DNA of 64,000 bases from Blakeslea trispora. Taxonomy: Eukaryota > Mucoromycota > Mucoromycetes > Mucorales > Choanephoraceae. The DNA lies in contig JAIWNE010000004.1 of NCBI GenBank assembly GCA_025331445.1, forward strand, positions 434,001 through 498,000. The letters are read 5' to 3'. Below, piece by piece: positions 12,079-23,061 of the stretch. Position 1 is the stretch's first letter, and each line of letters opens with the position of its first letter. Below the pieces are notes generated by a model. The model made no database searches and had not been told where the DNA came from. It saw nothing but the letters and a program-made list of their open reading frames with translations. The translations under genes and the position numbers were made by a program.

Positions 12079-12543
12079 TTCTTTTTCTTTCGGATCAATT
12101 TTTGGAAAACAAAACAAGCAGAAGCCTCTATTTATTGCTTCAATACAGATGGTCTCACGAGGCATACTTTCAAGCTAGCAGCAAGAATAAGTAAAACATC
12201 TTAAACAACACACTTGCAACTGTCACTCAACAATTCACTTGCTCCAAGCTAGATATAAACGATCTAATAAAAAGATGAGTTGACTAAACCAAAGAGGAGC
12301 AAAGTGTTCTTTAGTCAGCATCCCGGATCCACTCTTTCTACCCATAGTCTTTGTTCCCAAAAAGAAAAAGTTAAATAGAGTCGATTTTTGGATAGTCATT
12401 TCCTAAAGAACAAAGTGCTCTCAGCTGCATGTTAAAAGTAAATTTAGCTCCGAAACAGCAGTGATTTTCGCGAAAATTACTTGAAGCTCTTTTTTTTTCT
12501 TTTTCTAAAAGCACAATACTACACATAGTGTAAACTTGAGACA
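12079..12543. promoter_or_regulatory. Divergent intergenic promoter of NmrA-like gene and NIF3
   Basis: The 465 bp between the two start codons contain no gene and must serve both divergently transcribed units. No specific factor site was recognised. Confidence 0.55.
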
Positions 12544-13634
12544 ATGTCACTCTTATCAAAAGTCACACGTTGTATGAAAACAATTGCTCCTCTAGAGCTC
12601 GCTGAGGTTTCTTGGGATAACGTTGGTGTATTAGTTGGTAAGCAGAACAGGCAGACAACTGGTGCGTGTTCTCATGACCTGTTTAGAACCACCTTTTCCC
12701 TCTCCTAAACAGAGCAAAGTATTGTTGACAATTGACTTGACTCCTCAAGTCCTTGCTGAGGCTCTTGCTGATCCCAAAGTAAGTCAAGGGAAAGTTCTGC
12801 AATTTTTTTTTTACTTAGAAACCTTTATTAGATTGGCACAATTGTATCTTACCATCCACCTATTTTCAAAGCCATGAAGCGTCTTACTTCAGAAGATGTG
12901 AAGCAAGATATTGTTTTGAAAGCAATTGCTCGTGGTGTCGGCATTTATTCTCCTCATACTGCATGCGATAACTGTGTCGATGGAGGTAAAGTGATAAAAT
13001 ATGAAAATAAGGCGATATATTTACATGGAGCAATCAGTCAATGACTGGCTTGCTAGTGGACTTGGTGAGGGATCTTGCAAGCCCATTACTCCTGCTAGCA
13101 ACCCACCTAAAGGTCAAGAAGATTCTGGATCTGGTCGTTTATTTACCTTTGATGAGCCTACTGATTTGATGACAGTAGTGGAGCGTGTCAAAAAATTGAT
13201 TGGCTTACCTTATTGTAAGTTATGTTTAAACAACGAAAGACCATACTTACTCAAAATGTCTCTTAGTGCGCTTGGCTACAGCAGAAAACACAACAATCAA
13301 GACAGTAGCCATTTGTGCTGGCTCTGGCTCTTCTGTACTTAGTTCTGTTCCAGCTGATCTGTATTTTACAGGTGAAATGGGTCACCACGATGTATTGGCT
13401 GCTCTAGCAAACAATACTAATGTCATTCTATGTAAGGCGAGAAAAGATAGTTACTATGACTTGTCCTAACATAGACTAAAAATAGGTGAACATTCAAACA
13501 CGGAGCGTGGCTACTTGTCCGCAGTCCTAAAGCCTGCTTTGGAAAAGCAATTGGCTAACGAAAAGTCAGAAGAAGGTGAAGCAATTGAAGTTCTTGTCTC
13601 AAAGGTAGACAAAGATCCTCTAGTAGTTGTGTAG
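12544..13634 (+). CDS. NIF3: NIF3/DUF34 family metal-binding protein
   Basis: Conserved protein of the NIF3 family (PF01784), found from bacteria to man. It binds a dinuclear metal centre and its exact role is unsettled. Six exons are read: 12544-12637, 12687-12778, 12832-12985, 13038-13214, 13267-13431 and 13486-13634 (276 residues), with introns of 49-54 bp. Family landmarks appear in order: LAEVSWDNVGVLVEPP across the first intron, LLTIDLTPQVLAEAL, SYHPPIF, ACDNCVDGVNDWLASGL across the third intron, CAGSGSSVL, FTGEMGHHDVL and EHSNTERGYL. The His and Glu residues in these blocks are the usual metal ligands. The stop lies 100 bp from the stop of the convergent acyl-CoA dehydrogenase gene. 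Confidence 0.94.
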
Positions 13635-13734
13635 AATGATTTCTTTGTTTTTATGTTTATTGTACAGAATGTATATAAATAAATTTTATCTTTACTTTTT
13701 TCTTGATAAAGGGAGAATTAGCTTTTTTTTTTTC

Positions 13735-15367
13735 TTATTTGTATTTGGTGCTGATGATCTTGGCAATGGTTTGAAGTTGGATGTTGTTTGTACCTTCGTA
13801 GATAGAACCAATCTTAGAATCACGGTAGAACTTTTCAACACCAGTTTCACGGACAAAACCGTTACCACCCATCCATTCAACAGCATAAGAACTGGCCTTT
13901 TCAGCTACCTTTGCGGCCTTCCATTTGGCCATGGCAGCTTCCATGACAAAAGGCTTTCCTTCTTCCTTCAAACGAGCAGCGTTATAAGTCAAGAGCTTGG
14001 CAGCTTCAATCTCGACAGCTACTTCAGCGAATTGGTGCTGAAGGGCTTGGAATGTACCGATAGGCTGACCGAATTGCTTTCTTTCCATCATATAAGGCAA
14101 GGCAATGTCATAAGCACCTTGGGCACAACCGATCATTTGAGCAGCAATACCAATACGACCTTCGTTCAAAGAATCAATGGCATACTTGTAACCATCGCCT
14201 ACTTTACCAAGCACGTTTTCCTTGGGGATCTTGACATCATCAAAGTTCAAGACACAAGTAGATGAAGAGCGGATACCAAGCTAGAAAAAGAAAAGCAAAT
14301 AGCAACGTACACAAACAAGGGTGAATAAGAATGTTCACTTTCTTTTAAAGCAAAGAGTCAACTTACTTTCTTTTCCTTCTTTGCAATTTCAACGCCCCAT
14401 TCCTTTTCGACAATAAAGGCTGTGATACCCTTGTATCCCTTAGATGGGTCACTAAACAAAGAATTAGTATCAGAAATACAACAATGATCGAGCACTTACA
14501 CATTGGCAAAGACAACAAAGATATCAGCTTCACCTGAGTTACTGATCCACATCTTACCTCCATTCAAGAGGTAGTGGTCACCTTTGTCCTCAGCACGGGT
14601 TTGAAGAGCAAAGGCGTCGGAACCAGCACCAGCTTCGGAGATAGCGAAACTACCTACTGTATCAGTAGCAAGACGTGTAAGGTATTTTTCCTTGAGCTCA
14701 GGTGAACCCCATTTACGGATCATGGTGTTGGTTAATGTGTTCTACAAAGCAAGCGTTTAACATAAACGTCAATTTAAGGATATAGAGGAAGCTTACGTGA
14801 ATATCACACAAAGCACTGATAGAAGGATCAATCTTTGCGAGCTCCTCGACAGTCAAAATGGCAGCAGTGAAGGAGCATTCAGCACCACCATATTCAGCAG
14901 GAGTTTCAAGACCCATCAACTGTTCAAGCCATGTTAGAGAAATAAACAAACAAAAAGAAAAGCAGCTTGACTCTACTTACACCATTCTCAAACATAGCCT
15001 TGATAATGTCCTTGTCCATCAATTCAGCTTCGTCCATGTCTCTGACCTTGGGCTGAACAACTTCACGAGCAAATCTGGCAACTAAACAAAGGCACATTAG
15101 CATATTGCCATTGATTTCCTTTTTTGCTCAAGTACCTGTCTCTTTGAGCATCAATTCGTCATCAGTAAAAGCTTGCAAAGAGGTAGGAGCTTCGTGAGCA
15201 GTGGGAGAAGAATAAGTCAAAGCTGCGTAATGACTGAGATACGCGTGAGTTTCAATGTGGTTGAAAGATGAAAGGGTATTGACTTACCGCTTGGCAGCTT
15301 GATGAGTGAGGTTAGAGATGGGAGAACGAGCGACAAGTTGAGGAAGGCGTTGGGTTATTCTCTGCAT
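13735..15367 (-). CDS. Short/branched-chain acyl-CoA dehydrogenase, mitochondrial
   Basis: FAD-dependent dehydrogenase that forms the 2,3-enoyl-CoA in isoleucine or short-chain fatty acid breakdown, closest in layout to animal ACADSB. Seven exons are read: 15367-15288, 15233-15136, 15081-14981, 14919-14797, 14741-14500, 14451-14367 and 14280-13735 (424 residues). The N-terminus [15 protein letters not shown] is a plausible mitochondrial presequence. Core motifs include [17 protein letters not shown], the flavin loop [32 protein letters not shown], and the catalytic base Glu405 in [10 protein letters not shown]. There is no peroxisomal targeting tripeptide (it ends in KYK). Isobutyryl- or butyryl-CoA preference cannot be excluded. 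Isoleucine catabolism would contrast with the biosynthetic ILV5, the divergent neighbour 2.4 kb away. Confidence 0.93.
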
Positions 15368-17577
15368 GGTGTTTTTTTTTGTTTTGTTTGGAGAAAAAGA
15401 AAAGAGCTATATTGCTTATGTGAGGATTTTATAGTTGTCCTGAATTCATAAGTTTGTTTCCCACGGTGGTAATAGTACAAACACTATGAAAATCCGTGCT
15501 GTGCTCTCAAAAATTCACACGCCTTTAGTTTGGTTACAGAACTTAAAATCGAATTTTCGGCTCTATTTTACAAATGTTCACTTTTTTTTTTTCTGATAAA
15601 ATCAATTCACCTCTTTATGAGTCAGTCATTTCCTTCTAGTTGCTTGAAATTTAGTCAAGTTATCCTTTTTTTTTTTATATATAAAGGATAATTCTTAAAG
15701 AAGCTTTCTGTCGAAATGCTTACTTAGCGTTGAGCGATACCGTGAATGATCATTTTATACACTTAGATTTATTCTAGCTTCGACATTTGTCTGCTTCCGC
15801 AGTATTTCTTGGAATTATCAAAAGACTTTGATTGGATTTGGTTCAAAGAGATAGTAGTAAAAATGTAACCTTATAGTCTATAGACTCAATCATGCATCAA
15901 CACAAAGTTTATGGTGATGTAACACTTGTCTATCTGAACAGACTTGCTCAATCCATAAAGCATTGTTGGAATGTTTAGCCCTGATTCCTTTAATGTGAGT
16001 TTCATCGGGGTGTCTCTCCATTTCAATGCTGCTGATTTGACTTTATTTTCGTCAGTGACAAGAGTTGACAGTTGTTGGAACTTTGAAAAACAAATCACTC
16101 TTTTCTTGTGGTTGCTGTTTTTAAATCCGGAGAGAACGTTGTTTCTCTCTCTCTATGTGTGTGTATATGTGCGCCAGAAAGATGTACTATTATCTTGAAG
16201 GCATTATTACATTTAACTAATGTGTAACATCCTTCATAATCTGTCAAAGCGCAGATGTCAAACAAAATATTTTTTTAAAAAAAAACTTTGAATGGTATTG
16301 TGCTGTCAGATAGTACGGATAATTGGTATCTCTAATTCAATGGTATTTACTACACGCAATTAGAGTGTGAATCGAAAGTGTACTGATGTCTCGAGATCAA
16401 CACTTATAGCCCTACCGTTATCTCGGAGGGGAGGGGGTTGACAATAAAGTATACCTCTCTTTTCTTATTTTTGGCATCAAAAGCACTTGTTTATTTTGTT
16501 TATGATTAAACTAAAATGAAATGTTTCTTCACGGGCTTGAATTCTGTGTAATGAATAAAGGGCTGATTTATGATGTCTTCTTGAAAGCTTTCGAATCATG
16601 CTGGCTATACAAAAAGACAAAGAAACCCTACAATTGATTCGTTGATACGGGTGTCTAAAGTAACATGGCTAGTCCAGTGTTCTATCTCGGCATAAAGTTC
16701 TATGGCTTTTTTTTTTAGGATTTGGTTTAATAAGGTGCATAGAACAGCTCTTGAAACAAGGCTTATGAAGCATGGACATCGATGCTGTGCTGTTGAAGAG
16801 CTTATGGTCTGTCGATATCACAACATTGGCACACTTCTATCCATGGTTCATTGAATGCACCTTGGAATAAGACATTAATGTGCTATATGTACACAAGCTA
16901 CCTGATGGATGTATATATATAAGTGCAGTTGTTACTTAGTCGTTTTGGGTAAATCTGATCATAATCGTGGTGGTGTTCTATATGTGAATATAAAGCAAAT
17001 AGTACCACGTTTACAATAGCCTCCCCTTTTTCGTCAGAAAAAAAACAAGATTAAATTGTTGACGTCATTAGCTTTGAGTATTACTGAACAAGATGGCTTG
17101 GATATAATGTTCCTCTTGAGTGCTAAAACAAAATCATATAAAAGAGATGGTTTAGACGCTTGATGGATTTTGTATCACGTCCTGAACACTTGTTATCATT
17201 GGATCAGCCTTGGAGTTTTAAACTCAAATATTTCATCTAAAGCGCATAAAATAAGTGTGGCGAGTACTGACACAAGAATCAATGCTGTAGCACTAAGCTA
17301 TATGCTTATAGTGAGGGTGATGTCTCAGGAACTGATTGTTTTGGTACCTTGAGTGAGTCTTGCTTTTGGCTATGGTGCCAATATTGTACATTCCATCAAA
17401 GATGGGTACAGAGCGATATAAACGATAACAATAATACATTTATAGTTCATCTTTCTGGTAAGAAATCAAGATGCTCAAAAGGTATAGCATAAAAATGAAT
17501 CATGAACAACCTGCTCCAACCATAGCTCAAAATGAGTTACAACGCATATGTTTGGTGATTGACTTATTTTACAATAA

Positions 17578-17584
17578 TGACTCA
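17578..17584 (+). promoter_or_regulatory. Gcn4/CPC1-type site TGACTCA upstream of ILV5
   Basis: Perfect palindromic core TGACTCA about 170 bp before the ILV5 start codon. In fungi this site binds the bZIP activator of general amino-acid control (Gcn4, CpcA). A CCAAT box lies 3 bp downstream at 17587-17591. The position in front of a branched-chain amino-acid biosynthetic gene makes it a strong candidate control element. Confidence 0.7.
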
Positions 17585-17586
17585 CA

Positions 17587-17702
17587 CCAATCAGAGCACA
17601 GCTAGATTGGAACAAATGCATTGATCAGATTTCTTATCTCTGTCCGTGATTGGGCAGTGTCACATTCTCCGATTTTATTTGCTGAAAGTGCATGTATATA
17701 AA
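17587..17702 (+). promoter_or_regulatory. ILV5 core promoter elements (CCAAT, inverted CCAAT, TATA)
   Basis: A CCAAT box sits at 17587-17591, ATTGG (CCAAT on the other strand) at 17649-17653, and the TATA-like TATATAAA at 17695-17702, 50 bp ahead of the ATG. A short pyrimidine-rich leader follows. Confidence 0.6.
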
Positions 17703-17751
17703 GCAGAAGCGAATTGTTTTTATTTAATTTAGTTTCTTTACTTTAATCATC

Positions 17752-19014
17752 ATGGCTTCTCGCGCTTTCATCACTGCTACTCGTGCAGCTATTCGCTCTC
17801 GTCCCAATACTTTTGCTGCTGCTGTCAGACCTATGTCTGTCTTGGCCAACAACGTTAGACACACTGCTGTCAAATCTATTGTAAGTTTTCATTAAAATGA
17901 TACATGTAGGAATTAGCTATTGACTTGCTTTTGTCAAAAGATCAACACACAAGTACGTGGTATGAAGACTCTTGACTTTGGTGGCACCAAGGAAACTGTC
18001 TATGAACGTGCTGATGTTCCCAAAGAAAAATTGCTTGAAACTTTCAAAGACGATACTATTGCAGTCTTGGGTTATGGTCCTCAAGGTCGTGGTCAAGCCT
18101 TAAACTTGCGTGACAACGGTGTCAATGTCATCATTGGTCAACGTGAAGGTAAGACCTATCAACAGGCTATTGAAGAAGGCTGGGTTCCCGGTAAGAACTT
18201 GTTCCCTGTTTTGGATGCTGTCGATAAGGGTACTGTTGTCATGAACCTCTTGTCTGATGCTTACCAGACGGAAATTTGGCCCCAAATGAAGCCCTTGATT
18301 ACCCCTGGCAAGACCCTCTATTTCTCTCACGGCTTCTCTATTGTCTACAAGGACCAAACCAAGATCGAGGCTCCCGAAGGTGTTGATGTCGTTCTTGTTG
18401 CCCCCAAGGGTTCAGGTTTTACCGTTCGTCGTTTGTTCCAAGAAGGTCGTGGTATCAACTCTTCCTTTGCAGTTTACCAAGACGCTAGTGGTAAGGCTAA
18501 AGAACGTACAGTTGCTTTGGGTATTGGTATTGGTTCAGGTTACATGTATGAAACTACATTTGAAAAAGAAGTCTATTCCGATTTGTTTGGTGAACGTGGT
18601 GTTTTGATGGGTGCCATTCAAGGTTTGTTCCAAGCTCAGTATGAAGTCTTGAGAGCCAATGGTCACTCTCCCTCTGAAGCTTTCAATGAAACTGTTGAAG
18701 AAGCCACACAATCTCTATACCCCTTGATCGGTGAACGTGGTATGGATTGGATGTATTCTAACTGTTCTACAACTGCCATGCGTGGTGCTCTTGATTGGTG
18801 GAAGCCTTTCCATAACGCTTCTAAGCCTGTCTTTGAAAAGCTCTATCAATCTGTCAGAGATGGCTCTGAAACTGCTCGTTCCCTTGACCGTAACTCTCAG
18901 CCTGATTATCGTGAAAAGCTTGAAGAAGAACTTAGAGAAATTCGTGAATCTGAAATCTGGAGAACCGGCAAGACCGTTCGTCAACTCAGACCTGAAAACT
19001 CTGGCAAGAACTAA
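17752..19014 (+). CDS. ILV5: Ketol-acid reductoisomerase, mitochondrial (acetohydroxyacid reductoisomerase)
   Basis: Second shared step of valine, isoleucine and leucine synthesis: Mg-dependent isomerisation and NADPH reduction of acetohydroxy acids. Exons are 17752-17880 and 17941-19014 (400 residues). Exon 1 is wholly an Arg/Ala/Ser-rich mitochondrial presequence. The mature part opens with MKTLDFGGTKETVYER, then the NADPH fold VLGYGPQGRGQALNLRDNG, LYFSHGFS, VAPKGSGFTVRRLF and the long helical KARI domain (SPSEAFNETVEEATQSLYPL, CSTTAMRGALDWW), ending RQLRPENSGKN. Length and motif order match fungal Ilv5. Codon use is strongly biased to C- and T-ending codons, as in highly expressed genes. 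A Gcn4-type site lies upstream. Confidence 0.98.
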
Positions 19015-19694
19015 CTGCGTTAGTTTTCTGTTACAATAAGCAAAAAAAAAGTTAGATACTTCTATTCCTTGTATATATTTAATACAGCCAATCTTTTTAA
19101 TAAAACTGTTTGACACTTCATTTTCATAACTGTTCCCTGCCTTCTTTTTTTTCTTGCTTTAGTACATTTAACCGAGAAGAATGTTTAGTTTTTCAAAAAG
19201 AAAAAGATGTTTATCATTAGATCCAGAGGTTTTTGAATTCAGTTTCAGTGAAAAAGAAAGAATCATTCTAATTTTTTACCAAAAGTCGAATAGTCAATGA
19301 AGGCTAGCTGAGGAGAAGAACTACACAGCTAAACAAGAGCATGTTCAAATGGCAGTAAATCATAGATTTTCCTTTTTGAGAAACGATTTACATTTACCAA
19401 GTAATAATAGATAACGAGAACTCCTTGAGTTTTAATCACAAAGAAATTAAAGCTATTTGATTACACCAAAAAAAGCCAATTTTTCTTTTGAACCAATGCA
19501 TCTCTTTTTAGGCCACTCTGCGTTGATAATTTCTAAATTAGGAGCGGGGGCGATATTTTCATTATTATTCGAGTACAACTCTACGTCACGTTTACCCCCC
19601 CTCCACTTATATATATCGCTCTTTTTTTATTATTTTCTTTTTATTATTCTTCTTTTTCTTTACATACACCCAACACATATACATACTACATAAA
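19015..19694. other. Intergenic between ILV5 and YRA1
   Basis: About 680 bp. The left part holds the ILV5 3' untranslated region with AATAAA-like sequence near 19098. The right part is the YRA1 promoter: a TATATATA run at 19608-19615 and a long T/A-rich leader. No gene was seen. Confidence 0.6.
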
Positions 19695-21000
19695 ATGAGT
19701 AACCTTGGCGCTCTCGATATGGCTCTTGACGATGTCATCTCTCAAAACCGTGGCAACAGACGTAGCAACAACAACAATAACAAATCTAACACTCGTCGTT
19801 CTACTGGTGGTGGTGTAAACAAAAACCGCTCATCTGGTGGTCGCTCGGTATGTACTTAAATTTTTCATATAATCACATCTATACATACACACATACACAC
19901 ACACACACCCGCTGTATCTATATGTGTATTCATATAATACATATGAACTATACACACACACACACACACATCTATGCGCAACACATGCATGCAGACACGT
20001 ACACACGCAAAGAGATTTAAAAAAAAATGAGAGCGATGAAATTTGCCAAGAAAGTCAACTTGAAGAGAGAGTATGGAAAAAAGAAATGAAGGTTGCAGGT
20101 TAATGATTTGCCTTTCCTTTCTGCTTGTTCTGCCTGTTTGTGATGTCTGTCTAGTTTGTCTCCTTTGGGGTCAGGTTATGTGTTCCTTTTTTTATTTGAA
20201 AAAAGGCAACTCCATGCTACCGAATGATGTGTTTTTTTTCTCCCTTTTTTTTTCTCTCTTTTCTTTTTTATATCATTTTTTTTTACCAAAAAAAAAGAGT
20301 ACATCTGTTTCCTAATCCTCACTACTTTAATGCTTCACTTTACTGTTCGCCAATGAAGCCTTATGGATCAAGACCTGCTCGTAACAACACACGCTCAAAC
20401 CCCAAGCCTGCTGCTAGCCGTGCTAGTAACAGTCTTGTTGTTGCTAACTTGCATTTCAATGTGACTGAAAAAGACCTTTATGTAAGTTGCTTCATTTTTA
20501 CAAACAAAAAATAGGCGTCATTAACACGTTTTTTGAACAGGATCTATTTGGTCAAGTGGGTCCCTTAAAAAGAGCTTTCCTTCATATTGGTCCTAACGGC
20601 AAATCTGCTGGTATCGCTGATGTCGTCTTCCAATCAAGTCAGGATGCTGAAAGAGCACGCAATACATACAACAACGTTGAACTCGATGGTAATAATATTT
20701 TGTATATAATGAGAGATAGCTAGAAAGCGAAGCAATCAAAACTTACCCCCAAAAAAACAAGGTCGCCCCATGCGTATCACTGTTGCATCTCTTGTTTCTG
20801 CTGTAGCAAACCCCGCACCCTCAAGTCGTCGTAACGGTCCTGTCCGTGGTGGCAACAACAACAACAACAACAATAACAACAACCGTAATTCTGGTGGTAA
20901 CCGTCGTAGTAGAAACAGTCGCCCTAAACCTAGCGAAGAACAATTGGATGCTGACATGGACAGCTATATGGGTGGAAGTGAAGATGTTCAAATGAACTAA
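19695..21000 (+). CDS. YRA1: Yra1/ALYREF mRNA export adaptor (RRM protein)
   Basis: Nuclear TREX adaptor that binds mRNA and recruits the Mex67/NXF1 export receptor. Exons are 19695-19847, 20359-20481, 20541-20688 and 20762-21000 (220 residues). The N-terminus MSNLGALDMALDDVISQNR is the UAP56/Sub2-binding motif. An Arg/Asn/Gly-rich region follows, then a single RRM (SLVVANLHFNVTEKDLY, LKRAFLHIGPNGKSAGIADV, NNVELDGRPMRITV), a second Arg/Asn-rich region with a run of ten Asn, and a C-terminal copy of the Sub2-binding helix (LDADMDSYMGG). The first intron is 511 bp, against 59 and 73 bp for the other two. Its acceptor at 20358 was picked because it alone gives a phase-0 join before PYGSRPARN. 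Confidence 0.93.
19848..20358 (+). promoter_or_regulatory. Long YRA1 first intron with AC-rich repeats
   Basis: The 511 bp intron begins with GTATGT and contains two CA-repeat tracts (about 19885-19912 and 19950-19975), A-rich and T-rich blocks, and ends in AATGAAG at 20358. In Saccharomyces cerevisiae YRA1 also has one unusually long, poorly spliced intron that mediates autoregulation. A similar role here is an inference from length and gene identity only. Confidence 0.6.
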
Positions 21001-21952
21001 AGAGGAGTGGAAAATCAACAACAACAAAAAAAAAGAAGCAATCATCATCATAATTAAAATAAATAGCGTATACACATGTCTTCTACTGAACATGATAGTT
21101 GTGTCTTTCAGGGTCTATTTTGTTTTCGCTTATAAGAGCAGTCGTCTTTCTCTCCTGTAAAATTCTAGTGTATTTTATGGAAGACCTTTGTCTTTTATAC
21201 GAAATAGTATATGAGGAGAGAAGGATAACACTTTAAAGTGTCTTTCCAATACACAGCAATAAGCAATAGACTGGAAAATGTTGATTACAGTAATCGCTCG
21301 ATTGAAGAGTATGTAATATAAGAGTAGCGTTTGTTAAGAATATGAACGCTCTTGAATAGAGCGTACTATTGTAGTTTAGGAGAAACATACTTTCCATAGT
21401 AATTTTCTTATTTGTCGATAAACAGCTACAAGGAATGATATAAACTTTTTAAGCCGAGCACCATTCTTGATTTACTTGCTGCTCTTTGCTTCCTCAGATA
21501 ACAATATTTATCCGAGTTTTTTTTTCTTTCTTTTGCTATTACAGATGGCTAGCGAGAGCATAGTAGGCTACTCGTGTCAGGTTCTATAATCGAATTAGGC
21601 TTCCTCAAAACCAATGCCTTCAATTTTTTTTTAATAAATTTTATGCAAGTATAAGTTTGGCCCTTGGCCACCATCTATAGTAAATGTTACACTCGGTTTG
21701 AGAGTCATCTTCTTCTTTGCTAAAGTCTCTTTTCTTGCCCTATTGATCAGAATGAAGACAATCACTAGAATACGAACAGTATCATCAAGTGAATTACATT
21801 CAACCTTACATAATACAATGTCCGATCAAGTTTCTCTTTTTTATTTTTTTTTGTAGAATTTCATCTAGAGGCTCCCTGGGACAACTGTGCTTTTTTTTTT
21901 CTTTTTCTTTCTGTAACTTTTTCTTTTAGAAGCAAATTCTGTATATAAACAC
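21001..21952. other. Intergenic between YRA1 and the reductase gene
   Basis: About 950 bp, AT-rich, with several T-runs. I find no open frame with recognisable content and no RNA gene. The last 80 bp are pyrimidine-rich and look like a core promoter and leader. Confidence 0.5.
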
Positions 21953-22951
21953 ATGTTTGCTCATCGCCCCTTCCTAGCCGGATCGAGGCGTCTATTCAGT
22001 TCAACAGTTCATACCAAAAAGAGTAAAAAGCTTCAAACTTTGTTACTTGGCACAGCATGTTTGACAGCTTCTTATTTTGGTTGGGAAAAGTACAATGCCT
22101 ACACAAATAACAATAAGCTTAGTCAAGATCAATATACACCACTCGGACTGATAAGAAGGCAACAAATATCGCCCGATTCTTACCTTCTGAGACTTTCAGT
22201 CAAGCAAGAGAACAAGGACTATCCTGTTCCTTCCTGTGTCTATATCAAAGACGATGCCATTCAAGTCATGAGACCTTATACGCCCATCAATCAAAATCCT
22301 TACTCAGATGGTTACATGGATTTGGTTATCAAGAAATACCAGGATGGCTCTGTCTCTCGTACCTTGACAAGCTTTTTGCCTAACCAACACAAGGTACATG
22401 TGAGAGGACCCATGGTTGAGCCCGAATGTCTCTATGAACCCAAGAGTGTAGATGAAGTCGGCATGGTAAAAACCTAAATGAGTATGTGTTGGAAATTGAA
22501 GTAAACTCATACATGCCTTTTCTCTTATAAAAAAAAAAAGATTGCAGGTGGTACAGGTATATCGCCCATGTATCCATTAATCTGCCGAATTCTAGAGAAT
22601 CCGAATGACCAAACCACTTTTGTCTGGCTCATCTATGGTAATAAGACGGAAGAGGATATTTTGTTAAAACAAGAATTGGATCAACTTCAACAGAAACACA
22701 AGGATAGATTTAGAGTGAAATATGTATTGGAGAATCCACCTTCTGATGCCTATGAGAAGGGTTATGTGACAAAGGATATGATCAAGGATATGATGTTGGA
22801 AAAGGGGAAACGTAAGGTATATGTGTGTGGTCCAAATAGGATGTTGGCAGCTGTATGTGGTGAAAGAGCAAGAGATTATTCACAAGGCCCAGTGACTGGA
22901 TTGTTATCTGAATTAGGCTTTCAATCAGATGAAATATGGAAATTCCAATAA
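21953..22951 (+). CDS. Mitochondrial NADH-dependent flavoprotein reductase (cytochrome b5 reductase superfamily, Cyc2-like)
   Basis: Exons are 21953-22465 and 22541-22951 (307 residues). The start gives MFAHRPFLAGSRRLFSSTVH, a mitochondrial presequence, followed by a hydrophobic segment (TLLLGTACLTASYFGW), so the protein is probably anchored with its domain in the intermembrane space. FAD binding is shown by RPYTPI, and the flavoprotein/NADH domain by RGPMVEPE, GGTGISPM across the splice, and KVYVCGPNRM. The flavin-domain opening lacks the usual GQH block (it has SCVYIKDDA). The segment RGPMVEPE and the SRTLTSFLP stretch recall Cyc2, the reductase of cytochrome c haem attachment, more than Mcr1. 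I therefore give the superfamily with confidence and Cyc2 as a suggestion. The next gene starts 110 bp downstream. Confidence 0.8.
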
Positions 22952-22974
22952 AAAAAAAAGAAAAATAATCATTC

Positions 22975-23050
22975 TCGTCTCTTTTCTCTCTCTCTTTTCT
23001 CTCTCTCTTTTCTCTTTTTTTTTTATTATATACACACACACAAAAAAAAG
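22975..23050 (+). repeat. CT-rich and CA microsatellite upstream of the coiled-coil gene
   Basis: Repeated TCTCTCTTTT units (about 22978-23020) followed by a short ACACACAC tract. They lie in the narrow space between two tandem genes and probably form part of the downstream promoter or leader. Confidence 0.6.
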
Positions 23051-23061
23051 CACCTAGTCAA

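Larger units (their letters stand above)
15368..17751. other. Intergenic between acyl-CoA dehydrogenase gene and ILV5 (divergent)
   Basis: A 2.4 kb AT-rich region serving two divergent genes. The first 60 bp upstream of the dehydrogenase and the last 200 bp upstream of ILV5 look like core promoters. In between are only short frames (for example 16098-15886 on the minus strand and 17170-17352), none with a recognisable domain. Old transposon debris is possible but not demonstrable by eye. Confidence 0.5.

Noticed and set aside
12079..12165. Upstream ATG at 12165 as the NmrA-like start
   Set aside because: It adds 29 residues unlike the family; the Rossmann-like segment begins directly after the ATG at 12078.
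18100..19116. Antisense and alternate-frame ORFs over ILV5
   Set aside because: By-products of the strong codon bias of ILV5; no family match.
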